Shown: piece after piece, positions 17,495 through 26,668 of the stretch
Numbering within the stretch: position 1 is the stretch's first letter
Layout: each line of letters starts with the position of its first letter
Source: Deltaproteobacteria bacterium
Lineage (GTDB): Bacteria > Desulfobacterota > RBG-13-43-22
DNA: 51,874 nt
Assembly (NCBI GenBank): GCA_016219225.1
Contig: JACRBX010000094.1
Span: 1 to 51,874 of the forward strand
Direction: 5' to 3'
Program-made: the position numbers and the translations under genes
The notes under the pieces: generated by a model
What the model was told of the DNA's origin: nothing
The model's input: the letters and a program-made list of their open reading frames with translations, nothing else
The model's database searches: none

Positions 17495-18745
17495 TCAGGT
17501 CCTGTAGTCGGCATTGATGCGCACGTAATCCAGGGAAAGATCACAAGTATAGACTGTGGTGTTGGCCTTTCCTTGATGCATATCGATTCGGATGGTCAGG
17601 GCCGGCTTTTTTAAAACCCGGCCGGCCAAAGATTCTGCCCTGGCCCCTTTGCTGATTCCATTCTTGACTACCGGTAGATCGTCGAAGAAAATGTCCACTT
17701 TTTCGGGATCGAATGGAACACCGGCTCTTCCTAAAGCGGCCAGGATCCTTCCCCAATTGGCATCCTGGCCGAAAAGGGCTGTTTTCACCAGAGGAGAGGT
17801 GGCTACGGTCATAGCCAAGGTTTTGGCTTCTTCTTCGGACCTGGCCCCTTCAATTTGAAGAGTCACGTCCTTGGTTGCCCCTTCGCCGTCCTTTACAATC
17901 ATTTTGGCCAAGGTTAATAAAATCCCATCCAAGGCCCGGCCGAAAGCCCGGGAACCCTGGCTGTTAAAATCTTTCAAAATAGGATTTCCTGCCAGTCCGT
18001 TCGCCATGATCAGGACCATATCGTTGGTACTGGTGTCACCATCCACCGTGATCCGGTTAAAGGAATGATCGGTGGATTTTTGTAAAAACTGGCCCAGAAG
18101 GGCAGGGGAGACCGCCAAGTCGGTGAGCACAAAACAGAGCATGGTGGCCATATTGGGATGGATCATACCGGCCCCTTTGGCCAGGCCCACCATATGGACC
18201 TTTTTCCCCATTACTATCAGTTCTTTTGCAACTATCTTGGGAAAGGTATCGGTAGTCATGATGGCTTCGGCCACATTCGGCAGTCCTTGAGGGGACAGGG
18301 TGTTAATCAGAGCCGGGATGGCCTTATGCATGCGAGATACAGGCAGTTTTTTACCGATCACCCCGGTCGAGGCCAGAAAAAGCTGCGCATCCGGGATGGA
18401 TAAAAGTTGAGAAACCTGTAGGGAGAATTTTTGGGTTTCTTTAAGCCCGGTCCGGCCGGTACAGGCATTGGCGTTGCCGCTGTTGACCAGGATGGCCCGG
18501 CCTGTTTTTTGGGCAATCCTTTCCATGTCGATTTGAATCGGTGCGGCCTTTACCTGATTGCGGGTAAAGACACCGGAGATTACCGCCGGCACTTCTGAAA
18601 AAATCAAACCCAAATCGGGTCGTTGGTTCCCCTTTTTAATTTCAGCCGCAATGGCGGCCGCCAAAAAACCTGGAACCCCGAAAGGTTTATTTTTGGCCGC
18701 AACACCTTTTGTATTTTTTTCCGCTTCCGCAGGGACAGGGATCAT
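17495..18745 (-). CDS. argJ: Glutamate N-acetyltransferase/amino-acid acetyltransferase
   Basis: ArgJ recycles the acetyl group from N-acetylornithine to glutamate in arginine synthesis; some forms also use acetyl-CoA. The self-cleavage region [15 protein letters not shown] contains the conserved Ala-Thr pair whose Thr becomes the new N-terminal nucleophile of the beta chain. SGNANACTG and DGDTSTNDM are family signatures. ATG at 18745 (MIPVPAEA) is the last usable start before the conserved PGFLAA segment and is preceded by AAGGTGGGAAGA, an acceptable ribosome site. This start makes a 59-nt overlap with the 3' end of secA in another frame. An upstream in-frame ATG at 18802 is less likely. Confidence 0.93.
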   Translation of the reverse strand: MIPVPAEAEKNTKGVAAKNKPFGVPGFLAAAIAAEIKKGNQRPDLGLIFSEVPAVISGVFTRNQVKAAPIQIDMERIAQKTGRAILVNSGNANACTGRTGLKETQKFSLQVSQLLSIPDAQLFLASTGVIGKKLPVSRMHKAIPALINTLSPQGLPNVAEAIMTTDTFPKIVAKELIVMGKKVHMVGLAKGAGMIHPNMATMLCFVLTDLAVSPALLGQFLQKSTDHSFNRITVDGDTSTNDMVLIMANGLAGNPILKDFNSQGSRAFGRALDGILLTLAKMIVKDGEGATKDVTLQIEGARSEEEAKTLAMTVATSPLVKTALFGQDANWGRILAALGRAGVPFDPEKVDIFFDDLPVVKNGISKGARAESLAGRVLKKPALTIRIDMHQGKANTTVYTCDLSLDYVRINADYRT

Positions 18746-21206
18746 TTCTTCCCACCTTCTTTCCTTCTCTTTTCTTGGGCGCAGCGCTTTCTTCTCCGCC
18801 ATGGCTGAAGAACATAGGCCTTTCCGATCGTTCGGTCAAGGGCTGGATGTCCTCTTCACGGGCCAATTGAAGACGATAAAGGTTGGCGACGGTCTGTTCC
18901 TTGATCCGTTCAATCATATCCACGAATATTTCATAACCTTCCCGCTGATACTCGCGCAAGGGGTCCCGCTGGCCATAACCTCGTAAGCCGATCCCTTCTT
19001 TTAAATGATCCATGCTGAGAAGATGATCTTTCCAGGTGACATCGATTGTTTCCAGCATGACCATCTGTTCCAAAGAATCCATGACTTCCGGACCGATAGT
19101 TTCGATTTTTTTTAAATAGGTCGACCAGATCTGATCCCGGATCTGTTCTTTCAGGTCCTCGGGCTCGGGTAGGGGGTCCTGCCCATCGAAAGAAAGCTTA
19201 ACAGAGAACTGTTGAAAGAGCTTGTCGGACAGGGATTTAAGATCCCATTCTTCCGGGGAAATTTTTTCGCTCACAAAGATATCCATAATTCCATCAAGAA
19301 GGTCTTCGGTCATTTCCTGGATCATTTCTCTTAGATCTTTACCTTCCAGGACCTTGCGTCTTTGCCCATAGACGACCTCGCGTTGTTGATTCATGACATC
19401 ATCATACTCGATGAGGTGCTTCCTGATTTCGAAGTTGTGTCCTTCCACTCGTCTCTGGGCATTTTCGATGGCCTTGGAAATCAGGGAATGTTCAATCGGT
19501 TCTCCTTCTTCCATGCCCATCTTCCCCATAAGGCCGGAAATACGATCGGAGCCGAAGATCCGCAGCAGGTCATCCTCGAGGGAGAGGTAAAAACGGGAAC
19601 TCCCCTGATCCCCCTGACGTCCGGAACGCCCCCGGAGTTGGTTGTCGATACGGCGGGATTCATGACGTTCGGTACCTAAGATATGCAGACCTCCTAACTC
19701 ATTGACCCCTTCTCCCAGGACGATATCGGTCCCCCGGCCGGCCATATTGGTGGAGATGGTGACCACCCCTTTTTGTCCGGCTTGAGAAACGATATCGGCT
19801 TCCAATTGGTGATTTTTGGCGTTCAACACCGAATGTTTAATTCCTTCCCGGGAAAGCACTTTGGCCAGTCTTTCAGATTTTTCAATGGAGATCGTTCCCA
19901 CCAAAACCGGCTGACCTTTGGTATGCAGTCGTTTAATCTCCTCGATGATGGCCTGGAATTTTTCCAACTCATTACGGTAAATCACATCCGGAAAATCTTC
20001 CCGGATCATTTTTTTATGAGTGGGGATGACGACTACTTCCAGGTTGTAGATCTTTTTAAATTCCGGGGCCTCGGTATCAGCCGTTCCAGTCATTCCTCCT
20101 AATTTTTTATACATGCGAAAATAGTTCTGAAAGGTGATGGTGGCCAGGGTTTGATTTTCACTCTCTATCCGCACACCTTCTTTGGCCTCCAAGGCCTGGT
20201 GAAGCCCTTCGCTGTATCGACGTCCCGGCATCAGACGGCCGGTGAATTCATCCACAATGATGACTTCGCCTTCCTTGACGATATAATCGACGTCTCTCTT
20301 GAATAGGGCATGGGCTTTAAGGGCCTGATTGATGTGGTGCACTAAAAGCATATGGCGAGGATCATAAAGATTATCCACCTTCAATAGTTTTTCTGAATGG
20401 GCAATCCCGGTCTCGGTTAAGACTACAGTCCGGGTCTTCTCTTCAATGGTATAATCCTTCTCTTTGTGCAACCTGGGGATAATCTGGTTGATGTCATAAT
20501 ACATACGGGTTGATTTTTCCGCCGGTCCGGAGATAATCAACGGGGTACGGGCCTCATCAATCAGGATACTGTCTACTTCATCGACAATGCCGTAATTAAA
20601 AGGGCGCTGCACATAATCGGAAAGGGAGAACTCCATGTTGTCCCGGAGATAGTCGAATCCGAATTCGTTGTTGGTTCCATAAGTCACATCCGAGCCGTAG
20701 GCGGTCCTTCGTCCTTCCTTATCCAAATCATGAACAATGACCCCCACGGAAAGGCCCAGGAAACGATAGATCCCTCCCATCCACTCGCTGTCCCGTCTGG
20801 CCAGGTAATCATTGACCGTCACTACATGAACACCTGCACCAGTCAAGGCATTCAAGAAGACAGGAAGGGTGGCGGCCAAAGTCTTGCCTTCTCCAGTTTT
20901 CATTTCAGCGATTTTACCTTCATGGAGGACAATTCCCCCAATGACCTGGACATCAAAAGGACGCATCCCCAGCACCCGGACCGAGGCCTCCCGAACAACG
21001 GCAAAGGCCTCGGGAAGGATTTCTTCCAGGGTTGCCCCCCGGGCCAATTGTTCCTTAAACTGGGCGGTCTTGGCCTGGAGTTGAGCATCTGTTAAAAGGC
21101 GCATATCCCGTTCCAGGTCATTAATACGATCGACAATAGGGGCCAGGCGACCAAGTTCCCGGTCATTCTTGGTTCCGACCACTTTTTTAATTAGACTACT
21201 GAACAT
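18687..21206 (-). CDS. secA: Preprotein translocase ATPase SecA
   Basis: An 839-residue motor of the Sec pathway. Present are the Walker [12 protein letters not shown] near residue 105, the DEVDS box near 209, [10 protein letters not shown] and [11 protein letters not shown] helicase motifs, the central scaffold, and a C-terminal SEC-C zinc tail, [13 protein letters not shown], that binds SecB and phospholipid. ATG at 21206 (MFSSLIKK) was chosen over the TTG four codons upstream because it matches the family N-terminus and has GAAAGG 5 nt before it. The zinc-tail codons lie in the overlap with argJ. The upstream gap to the argA-like gene is filled by a quasi-palindrome. Confidence 0.97.
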   Translation of the reverse strand: MFSSLIKKVVGTKNDRELGRLAPIVDRINDLERDMRLLTDAQLQAKTAQFKEQLARGATLEEILPEAFAVVREASVRVLGMRPFDVQVIGGIVLHEGKIAEMKTGEGKTLAATLPVFLNALTGAGVHVVTVNDYLARRDSEWMGGIYRFLGLSVGVIVHDLDKEGRRTAYGSDVTYGTNNEFGFDYLRDNMEFSLSDYVQRPFNYGIVDEVDSILIDEARTPLIISGPAEKSTRMYYDINQIIPRLHKEKDYTIEEKTRTVVLTETGIAHSEKLLKVDNLYDPRHMLLVHHINQALKAHALFKRDVDYIVKEGEVIIVDEFTGRLMPGRRYSEGLHQALEAKEGVRIESENQTLATITFQNYFRMYKKLGGMTGTADTEAPEFKKIYNLEVVVIPTHKKMIREDFPDVIYRNELEKFQAIIEEIKRLHTKGQPVLVGTISIEKSERLAKVLSREGIKHSVLNAKNHQLEADIVSQAGQKGVVTISTNMAGRGTDIVLGEGVNELGGLHILGTERHESRRIDNQLRGRSGRQGDQGSSRFYLSLEDDLLRIFGSDRISGLMGKMGMEEGEPIEHSLISKAIENAQRRVEGHNFEIRKHLIEYDDVMNQQREVVYGQRRKVLEGKDLREMIQEMTEDLLDGIMDIFVSEKISPEEWDLKSLSDKLFQQFSVKLSFDGQDPLPEPEDLKEQIRDQIWSTYLKKIETIGPEVMDSLEQMVMLETIDVTWKDHLLSMDHLKEGIGLRGYGQRDPLREYQREGYEIFVDMIERIKEQTVANLYRLQLAREEDIQPLTERSERPMFFSHGGEESAAPKKREGKKVGRNDPCPCGSGKKYKRCCGQK

Positions 21207-21223
21207 AATGCCTTTCAATGAAT

Positions 21224-21327
21224 ACGGTTCAAGGTCCAGGGTGCAAGGTGCAAGGTGCCCGGTTAGGTCTCAGGTCTGAAAGGTTGGGGTTTTCTCCTTA
21301 GACCTTGCACCTTAGACCTTGAACCGT
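21224..21327. repeat. Quasi-palindromic intergenic repeat, argA-secA junction
   Basis: A 26-nt left arm (21224-21249, iterating AAGGTCCAGG and GTGCAAGGT) matches the reverse complement of 21302-21327 at 24 of 26 positions; the spacer is 52 nt. The inner spacer repeats related words (TTAGGTCTCAGGTC). It lies in the leader between the argA-like stop and the secA start, so it would be transcribed into the secA mRNA leader if the genes are co-transcribed. A T-run (21327-21333) follows the right arm on the plus strand only, opposite to the direction of the genes. Confidence 0.8.
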
Positions 21328-21331
21328 TTTT

Positions 21332-21787
21332 TTATATTTCCAGCAGCACAGCCACTTCGTCACACTCCGGAAATTTCACACAATTCAAACAATCAGACCA
21401 GATTTTATGAGGTAATAGACTTTTGTCCACACCCTTGAAACCGACCTTTTTAAAGAAATCCACCCGGTAGGTCAAGGCGAATATTTTATAGAGGCCTAAT
21501 GTAATGGCTTCGGAAACGCAGGCTTCCACCAATCGGGTTCCTATCCCCTGTCGGGTGTAGGCTTCAGCCACGGCCAGGGATTTGATTTCGGCCAAATCTT
21601 CCCAGCACAGGTGCAGGGCACAGGTGCCGCATATTTTTTCTTCGCCTTCAGGAATAAAGACATAGTAGTCCCGCAAATAGCCATACAACTCATTCAGGGA
21701 GCGGGGAAGGAGCAAGCCTTTCTGGGCATAGTGCTCCAACAATTTTTGGATCGGTTTGACGTCCCTCATGGTGGCTTTTCGGATCAT
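21332..21787 (-). CDS. argA: Short-form N-acetylglutamate synthase (ArgA-like GNAT)
   Basis: A 151-residue GNAT acetyltransferase. The acetyl-CoA pyrophosphate loop is RQGIGTRL (motif A), with IKSLAVAEAYT before it. The C-terminal segment LPHKIWSDCLNCVKFPECDE, with three cysteines, is characteristic of short single-domain N-acetylglutamate synthases found in several bacteria lacking the kinase-like domain of E. coli ArgA. Overlap of 4 nt (ATGA) with the SPOR gene and nearness to argS and argJ support an arginine role. Because the amino-acid-kinase domain is missing, arginine feedback would have to work differently (inference). Confidence 0.85.
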   Translation of the reverse strand: MIRKATMRDVKPIQKLLEHYAQKGLLLPRSLNELYGYLRDYYVFIPEGEEKICGTCALHLCWEDLAEIKSLAVAEAYTRQGIGTRLVEACVSEAITLGLYKIFALTYRVDFFKKVGFKGVDKSLLPHKIWSDCLNCVKFPECDEVAVLLEI

Positions 21788-22500
21788 GGGTTGTTTTCCA
21801 GCACCACAGCCTGGAAGCCGTCATGGGCTAACTTTTTAACCATTTTTTCGGCTTCCAACCTGGTCTTCAAAGGACCAATCTGAACCCGGAACCATTTTCC
21901 GCCTTTTTGGGGGATTTCTTTGGCCTTCAAATAAGCCTGATACCCTTTTCCCTGTAATCGCTTAACACCGGATTGGGCCGTCGCCTCCTCACGATAAGAT
22001 CCGATTTGAACCATGAAGCTTTCCGTCTCCCCCGGGGATGACGGAGACTCTTTGAAAACCTTGGCTTCCGGCTGCGTTTCCTTGGACTCCTTTTGAGTTT
22101 CCGGCGAAGCGGTTTTGTTGGTTGCCTCGGCCTTCCCCTCTCCTGATAAGGGTTTAGGGGTTGGCGTGGGAGCCGTCATCAGGGTGTTTCCCGAATCTTT
22201 TTGGGAGAGCTTATCATAAAAGTCCAATTGGGGTTTAAGGATTTCCGCCTGAGGACCATCGCCTTTTTTTTCCTGGGCCAGATATTTATCCATCAGGGCC
22301 TTTTTCTCTTGTTGAAGTTTCTGAATTTGATCACTAAAGGCCCGGCTTATGGTGTCTGAAACGTATCCACGACCGACAATGATTCCCAAGATAAAGACCC
22401 AACACAAGATGAAGAGGGCTCCGGCGATACTGATGATCATCTGGGTCCTGTTCAGCTCAAAAGAGAATCGTTTTTTTCGATTGTAGGGTTGCGGCTTCAT
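21784..22500 (-). CDS. SPOR-domain inner-membrane protein
   Basis: A 238-residue bitopic protein. Residues ~1-18 are basic and cytoplasmic, one transmembrane helix follows at about 19-44 (IISIAGALFILCWVFIL), then a periplasmic linker rich in Lys, Glu, Pro and Thr with a short coiled-coil near residues 55-75. The C-terminal SPOR domain (about 158-236) begins SFMVQIGSYREEATAQ and repeats WFRVQIGPL. SPOR domains bind denuded septal peptidoglycan, so a role in division or envelope remodelling is expected. It is translationally coupled to the argA-like gene and follows argS by 6 bp. Confidence 0.88.
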   Translation of the reverse strand: MKPQPYNRKKRFSFELNRTQMIISIAGALFILCWVFILGIIVGRGYVSDTISRAFSDQIQKLQQEKKALMDKYLAQEKKGDGPQAEILKPQLDFYDKLSQKDSGNTLMTAPTPTPKPLSGEGKAEATNKTASPETQKESKETQPEAKVFKESPSSPGETESFMVQIGSYREEATAQSGVKRLQGKGYQAYLKAKEIPQKGGKWFRVQIGPLKTRLEAEKMVKKLAHDGFQAVVLENNP

Positions 22501-22506
22501 TATCCC

Positions 22507-24168
22507 TCACATTTTTTCCGGGGCGGAAACTCCCAACAAATGTAAAGCATTTTTTATTACTATTCCTATGGCCTGGGAGAGGATTAAGCGAGCCTGACTC
22601 AGTTCACGGTCCTCAAGGAGGATTCGGTGTTGGTTATAATAATAATGAAACTGGGCCGCCAATTCCCCTAAGTAAAAAGGTAACCGGTGGGGTTCCAACT
22701 TGATGGCCGCCTGCCCTACCTCTTCCGGATATTCCATCAAATGTTTGCAGATCCTTCTCTCTTCAGGCAAGGTCAATCGATGGATGGTCTTTAAATCCAG
22801 GTCGTTTATGTTAAATCCTTGTGACTGCGCTACACCTAAGACACTGCAAACCCGGGCATGGGCATACTGAACATAGAAAACGGGATTTTCGTTGCTCTGT
22901 TTTTTGGCCAGATCCAGATCAAAATCCAAAGGGCTGTCCGATCGCCTGGTCAGGAAAATATAGCGGGCGGCATCCCGGCCCACTTCATTCAAGACTTCTT
23001 TTAGAGTGATGAATTCTCCTGCCCTGGTGGACATGGCGACGGGTTTGCCCTCCCGGATCAAGGTAACCAGTTGAACCAGGATGACCGTCAAATCATTCGG
23101 GTCCCTCCCTAAACTCTGAAGAGCAGCTTTCAGCCTGGGGACATAGCCATGATGGTCTGCCCCCCAGATATCGATCAGCCGATGATAACCTCGGCTGAAT
23201 TTTTGTAAATGATAAGCCATGTCCGAGGCGAAATAGGTCAAGGCGCCGTTGGCCCGCACCACCACCCGATCTTTCTCATCTCCGAAAGACTTACTATTAA
23301 ACCAGGTGGCCCCCCCTTCCTGATACAAAAGACCTTTGTCTTGCATCTCCTGGAGCAGGGCCTCAACCTTTCCCTCGTTAACTAAACTGGCCTCACTGAA
23401 CCAGGAGTCGAAATGGATTCCAAAATTTTTCAGGTCTTCCTGAATGTCTTTTAAGATGGCCGTACGGCCATATTGGGAAAAGAAAGACAGGTCCGGAAAA
23501 GACCCTGCCAAGGCCCCGTTGGAAATTCCTTGTTTTATTTCGGCAGCGATGTCTTTTATATAAGCACCCTGATAGCCGTTTTCCGGAAACACAGAGGATT
23601 CCCCTTGTAATTCCTTAAATCGAGATTGAAGGGAACGACCCAACGTTTCCATTTGGGTGCCGAGATCATTTAAATAGTACTCCGTCGTTACTTCATGGCC
23701 GGTGGCCTTCAATAATTCGGTTAAAGCGCCACCGAGGGCGGCGCCCCGGCCATGTCCTATATGCAAGGGACCGGTGGGGTTGGCACTGACAAATTCTATC
23801 TGGACTTTCAGCCCTTCTCCCAACCGGCTTTGACCAAAGGCATTCTTTTGGCGGAGAATGGTAGGGAGAATATTTCGAAGGGCGTCGTCTTTTAAATAAA
23901 AATTAATAAACCCCGGTTTAACCACTTCGATTTTCTCCAACCAACCGGATTCGGTCGAAATCTTCGCTGCCAAAGATTCGGCTATGGCCATAGGAGACTT
24001 TTTCAGCACTTTGGCCATAAGCATGGCCCAATTGGTGGCATAATCCCCATAGTCCTCAATTTTGGGGACAGAAAGGATAATAGGACTATTTAACAGAGGG
24101 CCCCCCGAATAATCCCCCTGAGTTCCTGCGATGGCTTCTTGTATCCGTTTTTTAAGTTGATCGCGCAC
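22507..24168 (-). CDS. argS: Arginyl-tRNA synthetase
   Basis: A 553-residue class I synthetase. SANPTGPLHIGHGRGAA holds the HIGH motif (about residues 130-146) and AMSTRAGEFITL stands where KMSKRAG is usually found, a variant common in bacterial ArgRS that lack the canonical lysine. The C-terminal DALR-type anticodon-binding domain ends the protein. The start codon is GTG at 24168, with only a weak AGAGAG ribosome site. A strong promoter-like sequence lies at 24220-24248, making argS the first gene of the argS-SPOR-argA-secA-argJ unit. Confidence 0.96.
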   Translation of the reverse strand: MRDQLKKRIQEAIAGTQGDYSGGPLLNSPIILSVPKIEDYGDYATNWAMLMAKVLKKSPMAIAESLAAKISTESGWLEKIEVVKPGFINFYLKDDALRNILPTILRQKNAFGQSRLGEGLKVQIEFVSANPTGPLHIGHGRGAALGGALTELLKATGHEVTTEYYLNDLGTQMETLGRSLQSRFKELQGESSVFPENGYQGAYIKDIAAEIKQGISNGALAGSFPDLSFFSQYGRTAILKDIQEDLKNFGIHFDSWFSEASLVNEGKVEALLQEMQDKGLLYQEGGATWFNSKSFGDEKDRVVVRANGALTYFASDMAYHLQKFSRGYHRLIDIWGADHHGYVPRLKAALQSLGRDPNDLTVILVQLVTLIREGKPVAMSTRAGEFITLKEVLNEVGRDAARYIFLTRRSDSPLDFDLDLAKKQSNENPVFYVQYAHARVCSVLGVAQSQGFNINDLDLKTIHRLTLPEERRICKHLMEYPEEVGQAAIKLEPHRLPFYLGELAAQFHYYYNQHRILLEDRELSQARLILSQAIGIVIKNALHLLGVSAPEKM

Positions 24169-24219
24169 TCGATTTTTCTCTCTATGGGAAAATTAAATCT
24201 ATTATAACCCAAACTTTTT

Positions 24220-24248
24220 TTTATAATCTTTTTTTTATCCTATGTCAA
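24220..24248 (-). promoter_or_regulatory. Sigma70-type promoter for argS operon
   Basis: On the minus strand TTGACA (24248-24243) is followed after exactly 17 nt by TATAAA (24225-24220). The predicted start of transcription is near 24213, about 45 nt before the argS GTG. The -35 box overlaps the alr stop codon. A second perfect TATAAT (24206-24201) lies downstream but has no good -35 partner. Confidence 0.6.
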
Positions 24249-25390
24249 ATATCTAAATATTTTCGGTGATTCAACCTCCCCAGGAGACATAAGAGTTCAT
24301 AGGGGATGGTTTCCGCTTTTTGGGCCAGTTCATCAGCACTAACGTTATCTCGCCCTTGACTTCCCATAAGCACGACTTCATCGCCCGGTTGTATCGGGAG
24401 GGTGGGATCAACCCGGACTATGATCAGGTTCATACAAACCCGCCCGATGATAGGAAAACGACGTCCCCGTATCAAGACTTCGCCCCGATTGGATAAAATT
24501 CTGGGATAACCGTTAGCGTACCCGATGGGGATAATAGCAACGGTTTCCGGTCGAGCAGTAATATAAGTTCCCCCATAACTGACTTCAACCCCAGCCGGCA
24601 GTTGTTTGACTTGCAGGATGCGGCTTTTTAAAGTCATGACCGGTGTTACCTTGAAAGGTCGGGTCCGGACGGCCGGAATGGTCGGGTTACACCCATACAG
24701 CAAGATTCCGGGGCGAACATACTGGAGGTGGCTATGGTTATAATTGAGCAGGGCGGCGCTATTGGCCATATGGTTTTGGGTTAATGCGAATCCAAGTTGT
24801 CGAGCCCTGTCAACGGCCATGACAAATCGTTTCCATTGCAGGTCATTATAGGGTTGTTTTTTAACGTCCGCCTGGCCGAAATGCGATGTTATCCCGGTTA
24901 CTTGAAGACCTTTTAACAAGATCAGTTTTTTTAAGAAGGCTTCCAGTTCAGACCAAGGCACCCCTAAACGGCCCATGCCGGTATCAACCTTGAGGTGGAC
25001 CGGGAAAAGTATTTTCCTTTTTCGGGCGGCCCGGTGGAGCTGTTGAGCCACTTCCAAAGAATAGACGACCGGGGTCAATCGGTAGCGAAGACAAGCGGTG
25101 CTTTCTTCAGCATAACACCCCAGCAAAATGACTACCGGGATATGGGCACTGACCTTTTTCCTGACCATGATCCCTTCCTCGACAGAACCGACGCCAAGAA
25201 CGGTTATTCCGAGACGAATCAATTCCCTGGCAACGGGAACCAGGCCATGACCGTAGGCATCGGCTTTAACAACCGCCATGATTTTGGCAGGGGGGTTAAT
25301 CTTCTCCCTGATGGATAGATAGTTTTCTTTGAGATGGGAAAGATTTATTTCGACCCAGGAACCCGGAGTAGAACGAACAGGGTTTTTCAT
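24245..25390 (-). CDS. alr: Alanine racemase
   Basis: A 381-residue fold-type III PLP enzyme making D-alanine for peptidoglycan. AVVKADAYGHG near residue 40 contains the PLP lysine, HLKVDTGMGRLG is the family signature, and VSYGGTY near residue 270 contains the second catalytic base tyrosine. Length and ending are normal. It is divergent from a secreted serine hydrolase gene that also has a likely cell-wall role; the 101-bp gap between them holds their promoters. Confidence 0.95.
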   Translation of the reverse strand: MKNPVRSTPGSWVEINLSHLKENYLSIREKINPPAKIMAVVKADAYGHGLVPVARELIRLGITVLGVGSVEEGIMVRKKVSAHIPVVILLGCYAEESTACLRYRLTPVVYSLEVAQQLHRAARKRKILFPVHLKVDTGMGRLGVPWSELEAFLKKLILLKGLQVTGITSHFGQADVKKQPYNDLQWKRFVMAVDRARQLGFALTQNHMANSAALLNYNHSHLQYVRPGILLYGCNPTIPAVRTRPFKVTPVMTLKSRILQVKQLPAGVEVSYGGTYITARPETVAIIPIGYANGYPRILSNRGEVLIRGRRFPIIGRVCMNLIIVRVDPTLPIQPGDEVVLMGSQGRDNVSADELAQKAETIPYELLCLLGRLNHRKYLDI

Positions 25391-25491
25391 AAGTCACCGG
25401 CAAAAAAATATCTATATGATTTTTAATAAGTTAAAAGATGGCCTGCCAATATTTCTTGACAAGAAAACCTGAAATTTCTTAAGTTGTCTGT

Positions 25492-26580
25492 ATGACCCTT
25501 TTCAATAAAAAAATCATCCTGTCTTTGTTTTTGTCCTTCTTATTAATTTTTAACCTTCCCCTGCAGGCTGCTCAGACGGCGGATGGGCCGGTTGAAACAA
25601 CAGAAAAAAGCATTCATAAAAAAACTAAAAAGAAGAAAACCAAACGTCTTCGGCAAAAAAAGAAACGAAAAAAGTCCCCTTCGATTAAAAAAAAGAATAA
25701 GGCTGTTTCCTCCCCTGGGTCGCATCGCGTGGTTGAAGCAAATGACCTGCCGATTGAAAATACCTTTCAGTCCCCTGTTGTCCTCGAAGGCAGTACCATT
25801 CAAAGCCTGGTTGAGAATGAACTTATCCATCTCAAGGTCAGCCGGCGACTTTTGCCGGGCGACGAGATTTCCCTTCAATTATACGACCTGACTGCTAAAA
25901 AAATGCTGGCCGACATTAACGGGAATGAAACCCGAAATGCGGCCAGCCTGATCAAACTTTTTGTCATGTTGGCTGTTTATGATTCCATTTCCCGTCAAGA
26001 GTTCCATGAAACCCCTGAAATAGAACACCACTTATATCGAATGATCGCCGTAAGTGATAACGGGGCTACGAATTATTTGATCCGTCGTTTGGGGAATGGG
26101 GATGCCCTTCAAGGGATCATGATTATCAATGCCTTGGTACGTCGAGTCGGTTTCTCCAGCACCCGTCTCCGGGAGCTGATCCCCGATGGAGGAAAAACTT
26201 ATGCCAACCAGACTTCGGCGGCCGACACCACTCTTTTCTATCGATTACTCTATGAACAGAAATTAATCAGCCCCCAATATTCCCAGAAAATGAATGAACT
26301 CTTACTGAAAAATATTCATGATCGCATCAAAACGCCCCAAATCAAGCGCGATGGCGTGGCCGTAGCCGACAAGACCGGTTATGTTCGCGGCTTAAATGGC
26401 GACTGTGGTATCGTCTATCAAAAAAGCCTTACCAACGGGTGTGATTATGCCCTTTCCATTATTATTGAAAATAAAACCCGTCCTTCCGATGGAGGATGGG
26501 GAAAGAAAAAGAGCTCCGTCATCCGGTATCTTTCGGATCGAATCTACCAGACCCTGAAAAACGGCCAATCCAAGAGCTAA
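25492..26580 (+). CDS. Secreted serine hydrolase of class A beta-lactamase fold with Lys-rich linker
   Basis: A 362-residue exported protein. Signal peptide: residues 1-27, ending LPLQAA. Residues 39-70 are an extremely basic stretch (mostly Lys/Arg) of unknown purpose. The catalytic domain has the three penicillin-recognising motifs: SLIK (S152, K155), SDN (188-190) and KTG (294-296). An obvious ExxLN omega-loop glutamate of true class A beta-lactamases is not seen; RLRELIPDGG stands in that area. It may be a peptidoglycan hydrolase or peptidase rather than a resistance enzyme (inference). No Shine-Dalgarno sequence is evident; the start is fixed by the signal peptide. Divergent from alr. 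Confidence 0.82.
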   Translation: MTLFNKKIILSLFLSFLLIFNLPLQAAQTADGPVETTEKSIHKKTKKKKTKRLRQKKKRKKSPSIKKKNKAVSSPGSHRVVEANDLPIENTFQSPVVLEGSTIQSLVENELIHLKVSRRLLPGDEISLQLYDLTAKKMLADINGNETRNAASLIKLFVMLAVYDSISRQEFHETPEIEHHLYRMIAVSDNGATNYLIRRLGNGDALQGIMIINALVRRVGFSSTRLRELIPDGGKTYANQTSAADTTLFYRLLYEQKLISPQYSQKMNELLLKNIHDRIKTPQIKRDGVAVADKTGYVRGLNGDCGIVYQKSLTNGCDYALSIIIENKTRPSDGGWGKKKSSVIRYLSDRIYQTLKNGQSKS

Positions 26581-26668
26581 CCAAAACTATTTGAAATTTT
26601 GGAATCCAGGAGCCAGAATTCAGTTTTAAAATTATGAGAGATCAATATTTAGAAAGCGTAGCGATCCT

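Noticed and set aside
24201-24206. Second TATAAT box before argS
   Set aside because: A perfect -10 but no -35 at 15-19 nt; the promoter at 24220-24248 is better.
25456-25485. TTGACA upstream of the serine hydrolase as a promoter
   Set aside because: The -35 is perfect but the best -10 (TAAGTT or TTAAGT) matches at only three positions and would give an almost leaderless transcript; left out as a feature.
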